This document shows, piece after piece, positions 34,773 to 44,172 of a stretch of DNA of 64,000 nt (position 1 is the stretch's first letter; each line of letters opens with the position of its first letter). Location: the NCBI RefSeq assembly GCF_029457495.1, contig NZ_CP120363.1:62001-126000 (forward strand), given 5' to 3'. The stretch is from Chelativorans sp. AA-79. GTDB taxonomy: Bacteria > Pseudomonadota > Alphaproteobacteria > Rhizobiales > Rhizobiaceae. The position numbers and the translations under genes are program-made. Below the pieces are notes generated by a model that had not been told where the DNA came from, did no database searches, and worked only from the letters and a program-made list of their open reading frames with translations.

Positions 34773-35982
34773 CCTTCCCCTGCATGGCGTTCGCATCATC
34801 GACTTTACCTGGGTCGGCGCCGGGCCGCTGACGACGCGCATCCTGGCTGATTTCGGCGCCGAGGTGATCAAGATCGAATCGAGGTCCCGGCCGGATGTTC
34901 TGCGGATAACGCCGCCTCTGGCGGCAAGCGGTGTCCAGTACGAGCGCTCAGGCTATTTCGCCGCGAGGAATGCCAACAAGAAGAGCGTCGCGCTCGATAT
35001 GAGCGTTGCCGCCGGCCGGGATCTGGCGCGGCGGCTAATCGCCGACGCCGACGTGATCGCCAACAGCTTCGCGCCGGGCGTCATGGCCCGCTGGGGGCTT
35101 GGCTATGAAGATGTGGCGGAGATCAAGCCGGACATCGTCTACCTCGAAATGCCGATGCTCGGCTCGGAAGGCCCGTACAAGAACTTCACCGGGTTTGGCG
35201 CAACTTTGATGGCGGTGTCCGGTTTGCTCAACCTGTGTGGCTATCCCGACCGTCCTCCCGTCGGCACCGGCACGAATTATCCGGACCATGTACCCAACCC
35301 CATGCATGCGGCCTTCGCGGTGCTGGCGGCACTCATCCACAGACGCGCGACCGGCGAAGGTCAGAAGATCGAGGTTTCGCAACTGGAATCCACGATCAAC
35401 GTCATTGGTAGCGCATTTGTCCGAAACGGCCACGAGGAGCCGGTTTCGCGCAGCGGAAACCTGTCCCGCCGCTTCAGTCCGCATGGCGTCTATCCGTGTG
35501 AGGGCGACGATCAATGGGTGGCGGTGGCGGTCGAGGGTGAAACCCAGTGGCAAACCTTCTGCGAGGTTGTCGGCCAACCCCGGCTCACCTCCGACCCGAG
35601 ATTTTCATCGCATGATCTGCGGGTGGCCAATGCCGAGGTCCTCGACAGCATCATCGCCGTCTGGACGACGAAATCCAGCAGCAAGTCTGTCATGCACCTC
35701 CTTCAGGCAAAGGGCATCGCGGCCGGCGTCGTCAACGATGCGGCGACGCTCGTCGAAGGCGATCCCAACATCGCCGCGTTGGAATGTTTCAAGGTGCTGC
35801 CGCACTCCGAAATGGGGCCGTCGCGCTACTTGAGGGCACCGATCCGGATGAGCCGGACGCCCGCCCGGCTGGAACGTTCGGCGCCTCTGCTGGGCGAGCA
35901 CAGCTTCGATGTCTGTCGCGACTTGCTTGCGATGACTAACGAAGAGATCGATGCGGCAACCGCCGCCGGCGCGTTCGGATGA
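34762..35982 (+). CDS. Class III CoA-transferase, probable catalytic subunit
   Basis: A 406-residue CaiB/BaiF-family protein with VRIIDFTWVGAGPLTTRILAD (given here as VRIIDFTWVGAGP and TTRILAD), FAPGVMARWGLGYED, and the probable catalytic Asp175 in TNYPDHVPNP followed by AAFAVLAAL. The 11-bp overlap with the Asp-less paralogue suggests a heterodimer. It is the last gene of the plus-strand run 28999-35982 and is convergent with a LysR gene. It probably activates the imported acid in the absence of any acyl-CoA ligase. Confidence 0.9.
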   Translation: MTHDLPLHGVRIIDFTWVGAGPLTTRILADFGAEVIKIESRSRPDVLRITPPLAASGVQYERSGYFAARNANKKSVALDMSVAAGRDLARRLIADADVIANSFAPGVMARWGLGYEDVAEIKPDIVYLEMPMLGSEGPYKNFTGFGATLMAVSGLLNLCGYPDRPPVGTGTNYPDHVPNPMHAAFAVLAALIHRRATGEGQKIEVSQLESTINVIGSAFVRNGHEEPVSRSGNLSRRFSPHGVYPCEGDDQWVAVAVEGETQWQTFCEVVGQPRLTSDPRFSSHDLRVANAEVLDSIIAVWTTKSSSKSVMHLLQAKGIAAGVVNDAATLVEGDPNIAALECFKVLPHSEMGPSRYLRAPIRMSRTPARLERSAPLLGEHSFDVCRDLLAMTNEEIDAATAAGAFG

Positions 35983-36023
35983 CGATCAGCCCTGACCGGC
36001 TATATGACCCGGCCAGGCGAGAC

Positions 36024-37016
36024 CTACATGAGAGGCCGACCGGCCGCCAACCCGCTACCACCCAATCTAGTTAGGTCGGCGGCGGGCGCGCGCTGCCAGA
36101 CCGGCGTCGGGCCGATCGCCGCTTTCAGAAAATCCAGAAAAGCGCGAACCCGATGGGAACCGTGCGGATTACGGGCGTAGGTCGCGTAAACCTTCGGACC
36201 CTTGTGGATGTAAGCCGGCATGATAGGTAACAGATTCCCTGCGGTCATGGCTTCCCGGACAGAGAAATCGGGCAGGTAAGCGACGCCGGCGCCGGCGATC
36301 GCCAGATCTCGCGTCGCCTGCATATCGTTGGTCATCACGGTATTCGACGGCTTCACGACCTGGTCGATGCCGTCGACGCTCAATATCCACTTCCTAACCA
36401 GCCCGGTCTGCGGCTGAATGTAGGTGAGGCAGCGGTGACGCTCCAAATCCTCGGGAAAGCGTATCTCCGGGGAGGATTCCAGATATTTCCGCGACGCATA
36501 GAGCCCGTAATAAACGCTACAGAATTTGCGCGCGATCAAGCTGCTGTCCCTCGGCACGCCGAACCGCACGGCGACGTCGATGTTCTCGGTGATGAGATCG
36601 AGATGACGGCCATCCAGCAGCACCTCAACGTTGAGATCAGGATATTGCGCGAGGAAATCCGGCAGCGCGGCAAGGATTACCAACCTGCCAAAGCCCGGCG
36701 TCGACTGAATTTTCAGATTGCCCCTGACGCTTTTCTTTTCCGCCAGAAGAGAATCTTCGAGTTGTTCGAACTGGCGAACGATGTCGGCGCAACGCGAAGC
36801 ATAGACCTGGCCTTCGTCGGTCAGGCTCACGCTGCGCGTGGTCCGGTTGACCAGCTTCATGCCCAGACGTTCCTCAAGCCGCGATATCGAGCGGCTGACG
36901 CCAGAGGCCGTCATTCCGAGCATGGCGCCGACGGCGGTGAAATTGGGCTGCTCGGCCAGGCAGGCAAGCACCCAGGTCGAGCCGAAATTCTGTAGCGGTC
37001 GTCTGATTCTCGACAC
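36024..37016 (-). CDS. LysR family transcriptional regulator
   Basis: A 330-residue LysR regulator with an N-terminal HTH (WVLACLAEQPNFTAVGAML, TASGVSRSISRLEERLG) and an effector-binding domain (STPGFGRLVILAALP, AGAGVAYLPDFS). It resembles the CrgA/DmlR-like branch. It is convergent with the CoA-transferase run and lies downstream of the crotonase/hydroxyacyl-CoA dehydrogenase genes on the same strand. A 13-bp perfect inverted repeat (37079-37111) sits about 60 bp upstream of its start. Confidence 0.92.
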   Translation of the reverse strand: MSRIRRPLQNFGSTWVLACLAEQPNFTAVGAMLGMTASGVSRSISRLEERLGMKLVNRTTRSVSLTDEGQVYASRCADIVRQFEQLEDSLLAEKKSVRGNLKIQSTPGFGRLVILAALPDFLAQYPDLNVEVLLDGRHLDLITENIDVAVRFGVPRDSSLIARKFCSVYYGLYASRKYLESSPEIRFPEDLERHRCLTYIQPQTGLVRKWILSVDGIDQVVKPSNTVMTNDMQATRDLAIAGAGVAYLPDFSVREAMTAGNLLPIMPAYIHKGPKVYATYARNPHGSHRVRAFLDFLKAAIGPTPVWQRAPAADLTRLGGSGLAAGRPLM

Positions 37017-37078
37017 AGGTTCCTCCCTTGCCGCGAGAGCCGGAACAGTTAGGACTCCAGCTCACATAAGGAAACTGT

Positions 37079-37111
37079 CTGGCAATGTTGACCATGAGTC
37101 AACATTGCCAG
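37079..37111. repeat. Perfect 13-bp inverted repeat upstream of lysR
   Basis: CTGGCAATGTTGA and TCAACATTGCCAG are separated by CCATGAG. The site is between the LysR start (37016) and the crotonase stop (37178). It could be an operator for the regulator or a transcription-attenuating hairpin; there is no clear T-tract on the minus strand. Confidence 0.6.
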
Positions 37112-37177
37112 TTGCGCCGATCGCCCAAAATATGTTCTATCGCGGCGGATGGGACTTCGCTCTCTCGGCAACCAGAC

Positions 37178-38002
37178 TCAAGCTTTGCTCTTGCCGGGGG
37201 CGGAGGGATAGACCGCCTTTTTCTTCTCGCGCACACCGCGCACGCCGGCTTGGGCGTCGCCCGAAAAGAACGCCATCTTCTCCAGCGCCAGCGAGTAATC
37301 GAAGGATGCCAGCCCGCCGAGGCGAAGCCACTGGTTGAGCGAACGCTTGGTCATGCCCAGCGCGAATTGCGGACCGGTAGCGAAACGTTCGGCCAGCTCG
37401 AGCGCTTTCGGAAGGACATCCTTCTGCGGCACGGCCATGCTGACCAGGCCGATGCGTTCGGCCTCCTTGCCATCGATGAAATCGCCGGTGAGCAGGTAGT
37501 ATTTCGATTTTGCCATGCCGCACAGCAGCGGCCAGATCATCGGCGCGTGATCGCCCGCCACGACACCAAGCCTTATATGCCCGTCGCCAAGCTTGGCCGT
37601 TTCCGACACAACGGAAATGTCCGACATCAGCGCCACCGCGAGACCGGCGCCGACAGCGGTGCCGTTGATCGCCGCGATGATGATCTTGTCGCAATTCACC
37701 ATGTTGTAGACGAGGTCGCGCGGTTCCCAGCTGATAGCCTCCTTGAACCGCTCTTCTGCCGGCAGCGACATGCGATGCTCGAGCATGGAGAGATCCCCTC
37801 CGGCCGAGAAAGCCTTGTCGCCGGCTCCAGTCACAACGATCGCGCCGACATCCTTGTCACGATCGAGATCCCGCCAGATGTCGCCGAGTTCGATGTGAAG
37901 CCGGTGATTGACGGCATTGTAGACCTCGGGCCGGTTTATGGTGACCGTGGCGACGCCGTTGTCGATCGCAACGATCAGATGCTCGTAACTGCTGTAATCC
38001 AT
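37178..38002 (-). CDS. Enoyl-CoA hydratase/isomerase (crotonase) family
   Basis: A 274-residue crotonase-fold protein. The oxyanion hole is visible in AFSAGGDLS and GTAVGAGLAVALMSD. Both classical catalytic Glu positions are changed: Ala in GAGLAV and His in DGHIRLGVVAGD, with an Asp in AGD. This pattern is seen in isomerase- or lyase-type members. ATG 38002 is used because it falls just after the hydroxyacyl-CoA dehydrogenase stop. Its neighbours are a dehydrogenase and a canonical hydratase in the same operon. Confidence 0.88.
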   Translation of the reverse strand: MDYSSYEHLIVAIDNGVATVTINRPEVYNAVNHRLHIELGDIWRDLDRDKDVGAIVVTGAGDKAFSAGGDLSMLEHRMSLPAEERFKEAISWEPRDLVYNMVNCDKIIIAAINGTAVGAGLAVALMSDISVVSETAKLGDGHIRLGVVAGDHAPMIWPLLCGMAKSKYYLLTGDFIDGKEAERIGLVSMAVPQKDVLPKALELAERFATGPQFALGMTKRSLNQWLRLGGLASFDYSLALEKMAFFSGDAQAGVRGVREKKKAVYPSAPGKSKA

Positions 38003-38021
38003 AACTTGGTCTGCTTCCGCT

Positions 38022-38903
38022 TCAGTTGATCGGGACGGGCTTTTCGCCGGAATGGTCATACCAACCCTGCCCGGTCTTGCGGCCGAGCATGCCCGCCGCG
38101 ACGCGCGCGGTCAGGCTCTGCGGCGGCGCGAACCGCTCGCCATAGGCTTCACGCAGCGATTTCGCGCCGTTGTAGGCGACGTCGAGACCGTTGTAGTCGT
38201 TGAGCTCGAATGGTCCCATCGGATGGTTGAAGCCGAGGCGCATGGCACGGTCGATGTCCTCGATCGAGGCGACCCCCTCCTCATACATGCGCAGGCATTC
38301 CAGCCGCAGAGCCGTGGCGGCGCGCGTGGTGATGAAGCCGACCGTGTCGCGCTTGCAAACCGCGGCTTCCTTGCCCAGCCTGGTCACCAAGCCGAGCACG
38401 GTTTCCAGCGCGCGGTCGGAGGTCTTCACACCGCGGATCACTTCGACCAGCCGCATCAGCACGGGCGGATTGAAGAAATGTACGCCGATCACGTCCTCGG
38501 GCCGGCTCGCCGCCGACGCGATATTGGTGATGCTGAGCTGCGACGTGTTGGTCGCCAGGATGGTGCCAGGCTGGGTTTCCCGCGACAGCATTTCGAAAAC
38601 GCTTTTCTTGATGTCGAGCACCTCCGGAACGGCCTCGATGACCATGTCGACCTCGTTGCCGATGTCGGCGAAACTGGTCACGGGACGGATGCTCCGATGC
38701 GTTGAATCGGCAACCTCCTGCGTCATCTTTCCGGACTTGACGAAGCGCGCGAGGCTGTCCTTTATCCGGCCCAGTGCCCTGTCCAGGGCGACCTGATCAA
38801 CCTCGACGAGTGAGACTTCGTAGCCAGCGGCCGCGCAAATCTGCGCGATACCGTTTCCCATCGTCCCGCCGCCAAGAACGGCAATCTTCTTGAGCTCGCT
38901 CAT
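38022..38903 (-). CDS. 3-hydroxyacyl-CoA dehydrogenase
   Basis: A 293-residue L-3-hydroxyacyl-CoA dehydrogenase, the third step of beta-oxidation, oxidising 3-hydroxyacyl-CoA with NAD. It has the Rossmann loop VLGGGTMGNGIAQ, then EAVPE, the catalytic His region GVHFFNPP, RDTVGFITTR and a C-terminal dimer domain with FNHPMGPFEL. The start at 38903 (MSELKKI) immediately follows the upstream hydratase stop. Together with 38905 it forms a standard hydratase-dehydrogenase pair. Confidence 0.94.
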   Translation of the reverse strand: MSELKKIAVLGGGTMGNGIAQICAAAGYEVSLVEVDQVALDRALGRIKDSLARFVKSGKMTQEVADSTHRSIRPVTSFADIGNEVDMVIEAVPEVLDIKKSVFEMLSRETQPGTILATNTSQLSITNIASAASRPEDVIGVHFFNPPVLMRLVEVIRGVKTSDRALETVLGLVTRLGKEAAVCKRDTVGFITTRAATALRLECLRMYEEGVASIEDIDRAMRLGFNHPMGPFELNDYNGLDVAYNGAKSLREAYGERFAPPQSLTARVAAGMLGRKTGQGWYDHSGEKPVPIN

Positions 38904-38904
38904 C

Positions 38905-39693
38905 TCAGCCACCCTGTTTGCTGCGTTTGAAATCCGGCTTGCGCTTCTCCAGGAAAGCGCCGACGCCCTCGACATGATCGGCGCTGCCGAACAGATTGCT
39001 GAACGCCAGCCGCTCGATCTTCAGCGCGGTAGGCAGCGGGACGTCCTGTCCGGCATTGATCGCGACCTTGGCCATCTGCAGCGGGAAGCTCGCTGCGCGG
39101 GCGAGACGGTCGGCAAAAGCTTGCGTCTCGGCCACTAGCTGGGTTTTCTCGACCACCTTGTTGACGAGGCCATAGGCCAGCGCCTGCTCGGCAGGAACCG
39201 TTTCTCCCAGAAAGATGATCTCCTTGGCGCGCGACGTGCCGATCAACCGCGCAAGTCGTTGCGTGCCGCCGGCACCGGGCATGACGCCGATGCGGGTCTC
39301 CGGCAGTCCGATCACCGCGTCGGGAGAAACGATCCGGAAGTCGCAGCACAACGCCAATTCGCAGCCGCCGCCGAGCGCCAGCCCGGCAATCATCGCGATG
39401 GTCGGCCGCGGAAAGCTCTCGATCGAATCCCAGAGATAGCGCTGCCATTCGTAGCGCCGAAACATCTCCTCTGGCGTCGCTCCCTGCAACTGCGTGATGT
39501 CGCCACCTGCCGCGAACACGTCGAGCCCGCCGCTGAAGACGAGAACGCGAACCGTCTCGTCGGACGATAGACGCCTCACTGCTTCATGGATGCTGGAAAG
39601 CAAATCTATGCTCAGCGCATTGCGCTTCTCCGGCCGGTTGAGGGCCAGGGTGACCACCCCATCCCGATGCTCCTCCAACAATTCCACAGTCAT
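38905..39693 (-). CDS. Enoyl-CoA hydratase (canonical active site)
   Basis: A 262-residue enoyl-CoA hydratase, the second step of beta-oxidation. It is the only crotonase here with both catalytic glutamates: Glu112 in GGGCELALCCD and Glu132 in LPETRIGVMPGAGGTQR. It also has NRPEKRNAL and AAGGDI. It is first in a minus-strand operon with the 3-hydroxyacyl-CoA dehydrogenase and another crotonase, and is divergent from the MFS transporter gene. Confidence 0.93.
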   Translation of the reverse strand: MTVELLEEHRDGVVTLALNRPEKRNALSIDLLSSIHEAVRRLSSDETVRVLVFSGGLDVFAAGGDITQLQGATPEEMFRRYEWQRYLWDSIESFPRPTIAMIAGLALGGGCELALCCDFRIVSPDAVIGLPETRIGVMPGAGGTQRLARLIGTSRAKEIIFLGETVPAEQALAYGLVNKVVEKTQLVAETQAFADRLARAASFPLQMAKVAINAGQDVPLPTALKIERLAFSNLFGSADHVEGVGAFLEKRKPDFKRSKQGG

Positions 39694-39883
39694 CTCACCT
39701 CACAAGGCAACAAAAATTCCGATGGCGAGCCAACCTGCCCGATCACGCGGCTGGTGTAGCAGAGGCATTTTTGCCAGACAGCTTCGATTTGTTGACTCCA
39801 CGGCACATCTAAATTGTGTGCATGGAGTTTCTAGGCTCGGCTTCGATCCACTAGGGTGGCATGGCAGCCGCAACGGAGTTCCG

Positions 39884-41062
39884 ATGGCGAGGCAGATCGT
39901 CGTTAAATCGGTGTTGTATCCGGTGCTTGCCGCGGCTTTCCTGGCGCAACTCGCGCTGCCGCTCGCACGGGTTGCAACCACCTACAAGGTGATTGATCTC
40001 GATCTGTCCGCCGCCTACGTCGGCTTGATCTCGGCTACTTATGCGCTCCTGCCGGCAATGCTGGCGATCCCACTGGGGCGGTTCTACGACCGCGGAGATA
40101 TCCGCATCGCCATGCTGACCGGCGCGACGATCGTGCCGCCGGCCTTGCTGGCTCTGCTCCACGAACCAGCGTCCGTCACATCGCTGGTGATCGGCACGGT
40201 TCTGCTGGGGGTCGCTCAGGGCATCCTGATCTCCATACTTCAGCTGTTGGCGATCAAGGCATCAGGACTTCATCATCGCGACCGATCGATTGGCCGGCTG
40301 ATGATCTGCTTGGGCATCGGCGGCGCGGCGGGGCCGCTTTCCATCACTGTCATCGCCTATTTTTCGCTTCCGCTCGGCAACGGCATCCTCGTCGTGTGTC
40401 TGGTTGCTGCGGCGATGCTGTGGGTCGCGTTGTTCGCGGCGGCACGCGCGTCGGTGCGCATGCATCGGCAGGAGAAGCCGCAGGTGCCGATGCGGGAACT
40501 CGCCCGCGTACCCAAGCTGCTGCCGCTGGTGCTGCTCGGCAGCGCGTTTGTCACCACCCAGGATCTGCTGCTGGTGTTCATCCCCGTGCTGGGCGTCGAG
40601 CGCGGCATCGATGCGGGCGCGATTGGACTGATGCTCAGCTTGCAGTCGGCGGCTTCCATCCTTTCGCGCGTATGCTTCGGATGGCTGGTGGCCCGCCTCG
40701 GACGCGTGGCTCTGCTGCTGGGGGCGACGGTTGGAGCGGCAGTCTCGGTTGGCGGACTGGCGGTTCCGACATCCGTATACGTTACCGCGTTCTGCCTCGC
40801 CTGCGCCGGCATATCGCTGTCTCTCGCTCTGGCTTGCTCCATCGCGCTGGTGGTTCAGGTCGCACCGCCCGCCGCGCGAGCCACGGCGCTGTCGATGCGG
40901 TATGCGGCAAACCGGCTCACCCAGTTCGCCATCCCGCTGGGTGCCGGCCTGATTGCCTCATCGGTTGGCGTGGCAGGCATCTTCCTGGCGCTCGGCCTTA
41001 TGCTCACCGGATCTGCCGTCGGGCTTTCTCATGTGCTGGCCGGCTTCCGTCACAAGCGTTGA
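39884..41062 (+). CDS. MFS transporter
   Basis: A 392-residue membrane protein with about 11-12 hydrophobic segments spread along its length, a GRFYDRGD-like A-loop between helices 2 and 3 (AIPLGRFYDRGDIR) and VCFGWLVARLGRV in the second half. These are features of the major facilitator superfamily. The frame is open further upstream, but ATG 39884 is preferred because GGAG lies five bases before it. It is divergent from the hydratase operon. The direction of transport and the substrate are unknown. Confidence 0.87.
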   Translation: MARQIVVKSVLYPVLAAAFLAQLALPLARVATTYKVIDLDLSAAYVGLISATYALLPAMLAIPLGRFYDRGDIRIAMLTGATIVPPALLALLHEPASVTSLVIGTVLLGVAQGILISILQLLAIKASGLHHRDRSIGRLMICLGIGGAAGPLSITVIAYFSLPLGNGILVVCLVAAAMLWVALFAAARASVRMHRQEKPQVPMRELARVPKLLPLVLLGSAFVTTQDLLLVFIPVLGVERGIDAGAIGLMLSLQSAASILSRVCFGWLVARLGRVALLLGATVGAAVSVGGLAVPTSVYVTAFCLACAGISLSLALACSIALVVQVAPPAARATALSMRYAANRLTQFAIPLGAGLIASSVGVAGIFLALGLMLTGSAVGLSHVLAGFRHKR

Positions 41063-41141
41063 TTCCGCTTTAGCCGCCGCCGCATGACAGTCCGGCGAAA
41101 CGGCCGCATCGCGGCCGCGGAGATGCATACAAGCCGTCCCT

Positions 41142-41933
41142 TCAGGATGCCTTGGGCAACGTCTTGTTGCGAAGCCGCTCGACACGCTCGCGATGTTCCG
41201 GCGTCTCGCGCAGCACGGAGGTGTGCGAGGAGACCATGTCGAGATGGGCCGACAGGGTCATGGACAGGCTTTGATAGAGCGAGCGTTTGTACATCCTGAT
41301 GGCGGCTTGGGGCTGCTCGGCGATGGTGCGCGCCAGCTTGTATGCAGCCGGTAGCAGTTCTTCGTCAGGCACGACATGCGTGACCATCCCGAGCGCCTTC
41401 GCTTCGGCGGATCCCACCACCCGACCGGTCAGGCAGATCTCAAGAGCGTGATCGAGCCCGATCAGCCGGGGAAGATAATAGCCGCCACCATCTCCCGCGA
41501 TCATGCCGACGTTGATGTAGCTCTCGGCCACATTGGCGGATTCCGCCATATAACGGATGTCGCACATCAACGCCATGTCGAGACCAGCGCCGCGCGCGGC
41601 GCCGTTAATCGCCGCGATGATCGGCTTTTCGAAGCGATCGAGCAGCAAAGGAATCTCGTGCACCTGACGCCAAAGGAAATCCTTGCGTGTCAGCGCGTTT
41701 TCGGTCGCCCTATCGGCCATTTTGCCGGAGTCGCCGCCCGCGCAGAATGCCTTGCCGGCGCCGGTGAGCACAACGACATGCACCTTGGGATCATCCCTGG
41801 CCTCCGCCAATTTTTCGCGCCATTGCGTCAGCATCTCCGGGATGAAAGCGTTGTATTTCTCCGGTCGGTTGAGCGTGAGCGTCGCCACGCCATGCTCGTC
41901 GGTCTCGAAAAGAATATATTTCTCGTCGCTCAT
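41142..41933 (-). CDS. Enoyl-CoA hydratase/isomerase (crotonase) family
   Basis: A 263-residue crotonase-fold protein with NRPEKYNAF, AFCAGGDSG and GAARGAGLDMALMCD. The first Glu is replaced by Asp (GAGLDM) and the second by Tyr (ESYINVGMIAGDGG), with an AGDGG loop typical of non-hydratase crotonases. It lies 32 bp downstream of the paired acyl-CoA dehydrogenases on the same strand, so it probably acts on their product. Confidence 0.9.
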   Translation of the reverse strand: MSDEKYILFETDEHGVATLTLNRPEKYNAFIPEMLTQWREKLAEARDDPKVHVVVLTGAGKAFCAGGDSGKMADRATENALTRKDFLWRQVHEIPLLLDRFEKPIIAAINGAARGAGLDMALMCDIRYMAESANVAESYINVGMIAGDGGGYYLPRLIGLDHALEICLTGRVVGSAEAKALGMVTHVVPDEELLPAAYKLARTIAEQPQAAIRMYKRSLYQSLSMTLSAHLDMVSSHTSVLRETPEHRERVERLRNKTLPKAS

Positions 41934-41965
41934 ATGGTCCGCTCCCTGTCTCTAGACATGTTTTG

Positions 41966-43036
41966 TCAGCCATGTTCCGCGGCAGTCAGCAGCGGCCAAA
42001 GCGCTCGGCCGTCGCCAGCGGCAACCATGACGCCGATTTTCGCCGCCCATTCGGATTCTCCGCCAAACTCGTCGCGCCAAGCCCACAGCCGCCGTGTGCT
42101 AAGTTGCAGGCGATACTCCCGGGTGAAGCCGATCGCTCCATGAACCTGGTGTGCGATAGCAGCGGCGATGCCGGCCGCTTCGCCGACACGCGTTTTGGCC
42201 AGCGCAATCTCGAAATCGCCGCCCGTGGTGGACAGCGCCGCCGTTGCTCCGGCGGCGGAGGCCGCGGCTGACGCCGCCTGCGATGCGAGGACCGCCATCT
42301 GCTGCTGGATGGCCTGGAATTTCGCGATCGGCTTGCCGAACTGGACACGATCCTTGGCGTAGCCGACGGCGATGTCCAAAATGCCCTCCAGAGCGCCGCT
42401 CATCATGACGCACCTGACCCAGGCACCGAGGGTGAACATACGTGCGCAGGTGAGTCCCGCCCCTGCCCTTCCGACATGGTCATCGGGTATTGCGACATGA
42501 TCTATATCGAGTTGGTCGCGCGGCTCGTCGGCGAGATTGCAGCCATGGCTGCAGCGGCCGAGACGCGGCAGGAGAATTGTCACCGGCTTGCCATCCATCT
42601 CTGCAATGGCGACAACGTTGGTAGCGTGACGCGCCCATGGCACATTGTGAAGCACACCCGTCGCGGTCCACCCGCCATTGCCGCGCTCGAGCTGCAGCCT
42701 GTCAGCCGGCGCTGCCGATGAAACTGCAACGAAGCCGGACGCCGGCGGCAGATCGGCCGCGGCCAGGATGAACTCCGCCAGCACTGCTTCTCCGAGTGGC
42801 AGCGGCGCCGCCGCCCGGCCTGCCTCGAACAGAAGCGATGCGATGTCGTGAAAATCGAAGCCCAGTCCGCCGCGCCCTTCGCTTAGCGCCACACCGGTAA
42901 AGCCGAGCGCGTCCGCCTCATTCCACAACGACGCCGGCCAACCGCCGCCTTCGACCTGTTCGCGGAGGGTTTTCGTGATCTTGTCGGCAAAGAACCGGCG
43001 CGCCGTCGCCGAGAGAGCCTCGCTCGCTTCGCTCAT
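41966..43036 (-). CDS. Acyl-CoA dehydrogenase, second (shorter) subunit of a pair
   Basis: A 356-residue acyl-CoA dehydrogenase-like protein with ALSEGRGGLGFDF, DRVQFGKPIAKFQAIQQQ, HQVHGAIGFTREYRLQ and RLWAWRDEFGG. The central FAD loop is not evident. It overlaps the 43033 gene by 4 bp and is paralogous to 30153-31196, sharing the RLWAWRD..G ending. It is probably the partner subunit of a heterotetrameric enzyme. Confidence 0.9.
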   Translation of the reverse strand: MSEASEALSATARRFFADKITKTLREQVEGGGWPASLWNEADALGFTGVALSEGRGGLGFDFHDIASLLFEAGRAAAPLPLGEAVLAEFILAAADLPPASGFVAVSSAAPADRLQLERGNGGWTATGVLHNVPWARHATNVVAIAEMDGKPVTILLPRLGRCSHGCNLADEPRDQLDIDHVAIPDDHVGRAGAGLTCARMFTLGAWVRCVMMSGALEGILDIAVGYAKDRVQFGKPIAKFQAIQQQMAVLASQAASAAASAAGATAALSTTGGDFEIALAKTRVGEAAGIAAAIAHQVHGAIGFTREYRLQLSTRRLWAWRDEFGGESEWAAKIGVMVAAGDGRALWPLLTAAEHG

Positions 43037-44172
43037 CTCAGCCCGATGCCCCTTGCGATGATGCCCCTAAGGATTTCCCGCGTGCCGCCACGGATGCTGT
43101 AGGCGGGCGCGTACAAGGTGGAACGGCGCAAGATCCGCTGGAATGTTTCACCGGTGGGCGAGGCCAGCCGCCTGCTTTCGGTCATAACCGCCCGTGCGAC
43201 TTCCGGGACGGCCTGGTCGAGCTCGGTGCCCATGTCCTTGACCAGCGCGGCAACCGTCGGCAGGTCGGCGCCTTCCCGCACGGAGGCGGCGATCGACAGC
43301 GACATGCGGTGAAGGGTCCAGACCTGCGCGACGACACGGCCGATCCTTTCCGCATCGCCTGACGCGATGCCGGCATCGACCTCATCGATCAGCGCTGTCA
43401 GCAGGCCAAATGTGCCGAGCCAGCGTTCCGCCCCTGCCCGTTCGTGAGCCAGTTCTCCCGAAACCTGCCCCCAGGCGTCGCCTTCCTCCCCGATCAGCAT
43501 GGCATCGGGAACGAACACGTCGTCGAATATCACCTCGTTGAAGTCGTGGTCGTTCGCCAGGTTATAGATCGGCCTTACGGTGATCCCTGGAGACGACATA
43601 TCGAGGACGAACTGCGTCACACCCTTGTGCCGGCTTTCCTTGTCGAAGGGCGAAGTCCGGGCAAACAGGTTCATGTAGTGGGCGCGATGGGCATAACCGC
43701 TCCACACTTTCTGACCGGAAACCAGCCAGCCGCCATCGGCCTTGCTGGCTTTCGTCCGGATCGAAGCCAGGTCGGATCCACTGTTGGGCTCGCTCATGCC
43801 GATGCAGAAGAAGCATTCGCCCGCGGCGATACGCGGCAGCAGAAGCTCCTTCAGGTACTCGCTTCCCGCCGCGAGCAGTATCGGACCGATCTGTCGGTCC
43901 GCCGCCCAATGCGCCCGGACCGGGGCGCCCGCGGCAAGCAATTCCTCGGTGATGACGTAGCGCTCCAGCGCGGAACGTTCTCCTCCGCCATAGCGTTTCG
44001 GCCAGGTCATGCCGATCCAGCCCTCGGCCGCGACCTTGCGGCTGAAATCCGGATTGAACGAGTCCCAGGTTTCTGGGGTGCGATGGAACGTCTCGGTTTC
44101 GACGAAATCCCGCACCTGGCGGCGAAGAGCGGAACCCCCTTTCAGAACTTCGATGTCGATGTGGTCCAGCAT
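43033..44172 (-). CDS. Acyl-CoA dehydrogenase, first subunit of a pair
   Basis: A 379-residue acyl-CoA dehydrogenase with MTWPKRYGGGERS, EELLAAGAPVRAHWAADRQ, GMSEPNSGSDLASIRT and LAHERAGAERW. The C-terminus is SIRGGTREILRGIIARGIGLR, split as SIRGGTREILRG and IIARGIGLR. It is clearly paralogous to 28999-30156, so the locus contains two duplicated dehydrogenase pairs. It is first in a minus-strand operon with 41966 and the crotonase 41142. Confidence 0.91.
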   Translation of the reverse strand: MLDHIDIEVLKGGSALRRQVRDFVETETFHRTPETWDSFNPDFSRKVAAEGWIGMTWPKRYGGGERSALERYVITEELLAAGAPVRAHWAADRQIGPILLAAGSEYLKELLLPRIAAGECFFCIGMSEPNSGSDLASIRTKASKADGGWLVSGQKVWSGYAHRAHYMNLFARTSPFDKESRHKGVTQFVLDMSSPGITVRPIYNLANDHDFNEVIFDDVFVPDAMLIGEEGDAWGQVSGELAHERAGAERWLGTFGLLTALIDEVDAGIASGDAERIGRVVAQVWTLHRMSLSIAASVREGADLPTVAALVKDMGTELDQAVPEVARAVMTESRRLASPTGETFQRILRRSTLYAPAYSIRGGTREILRGIIARGIGLR

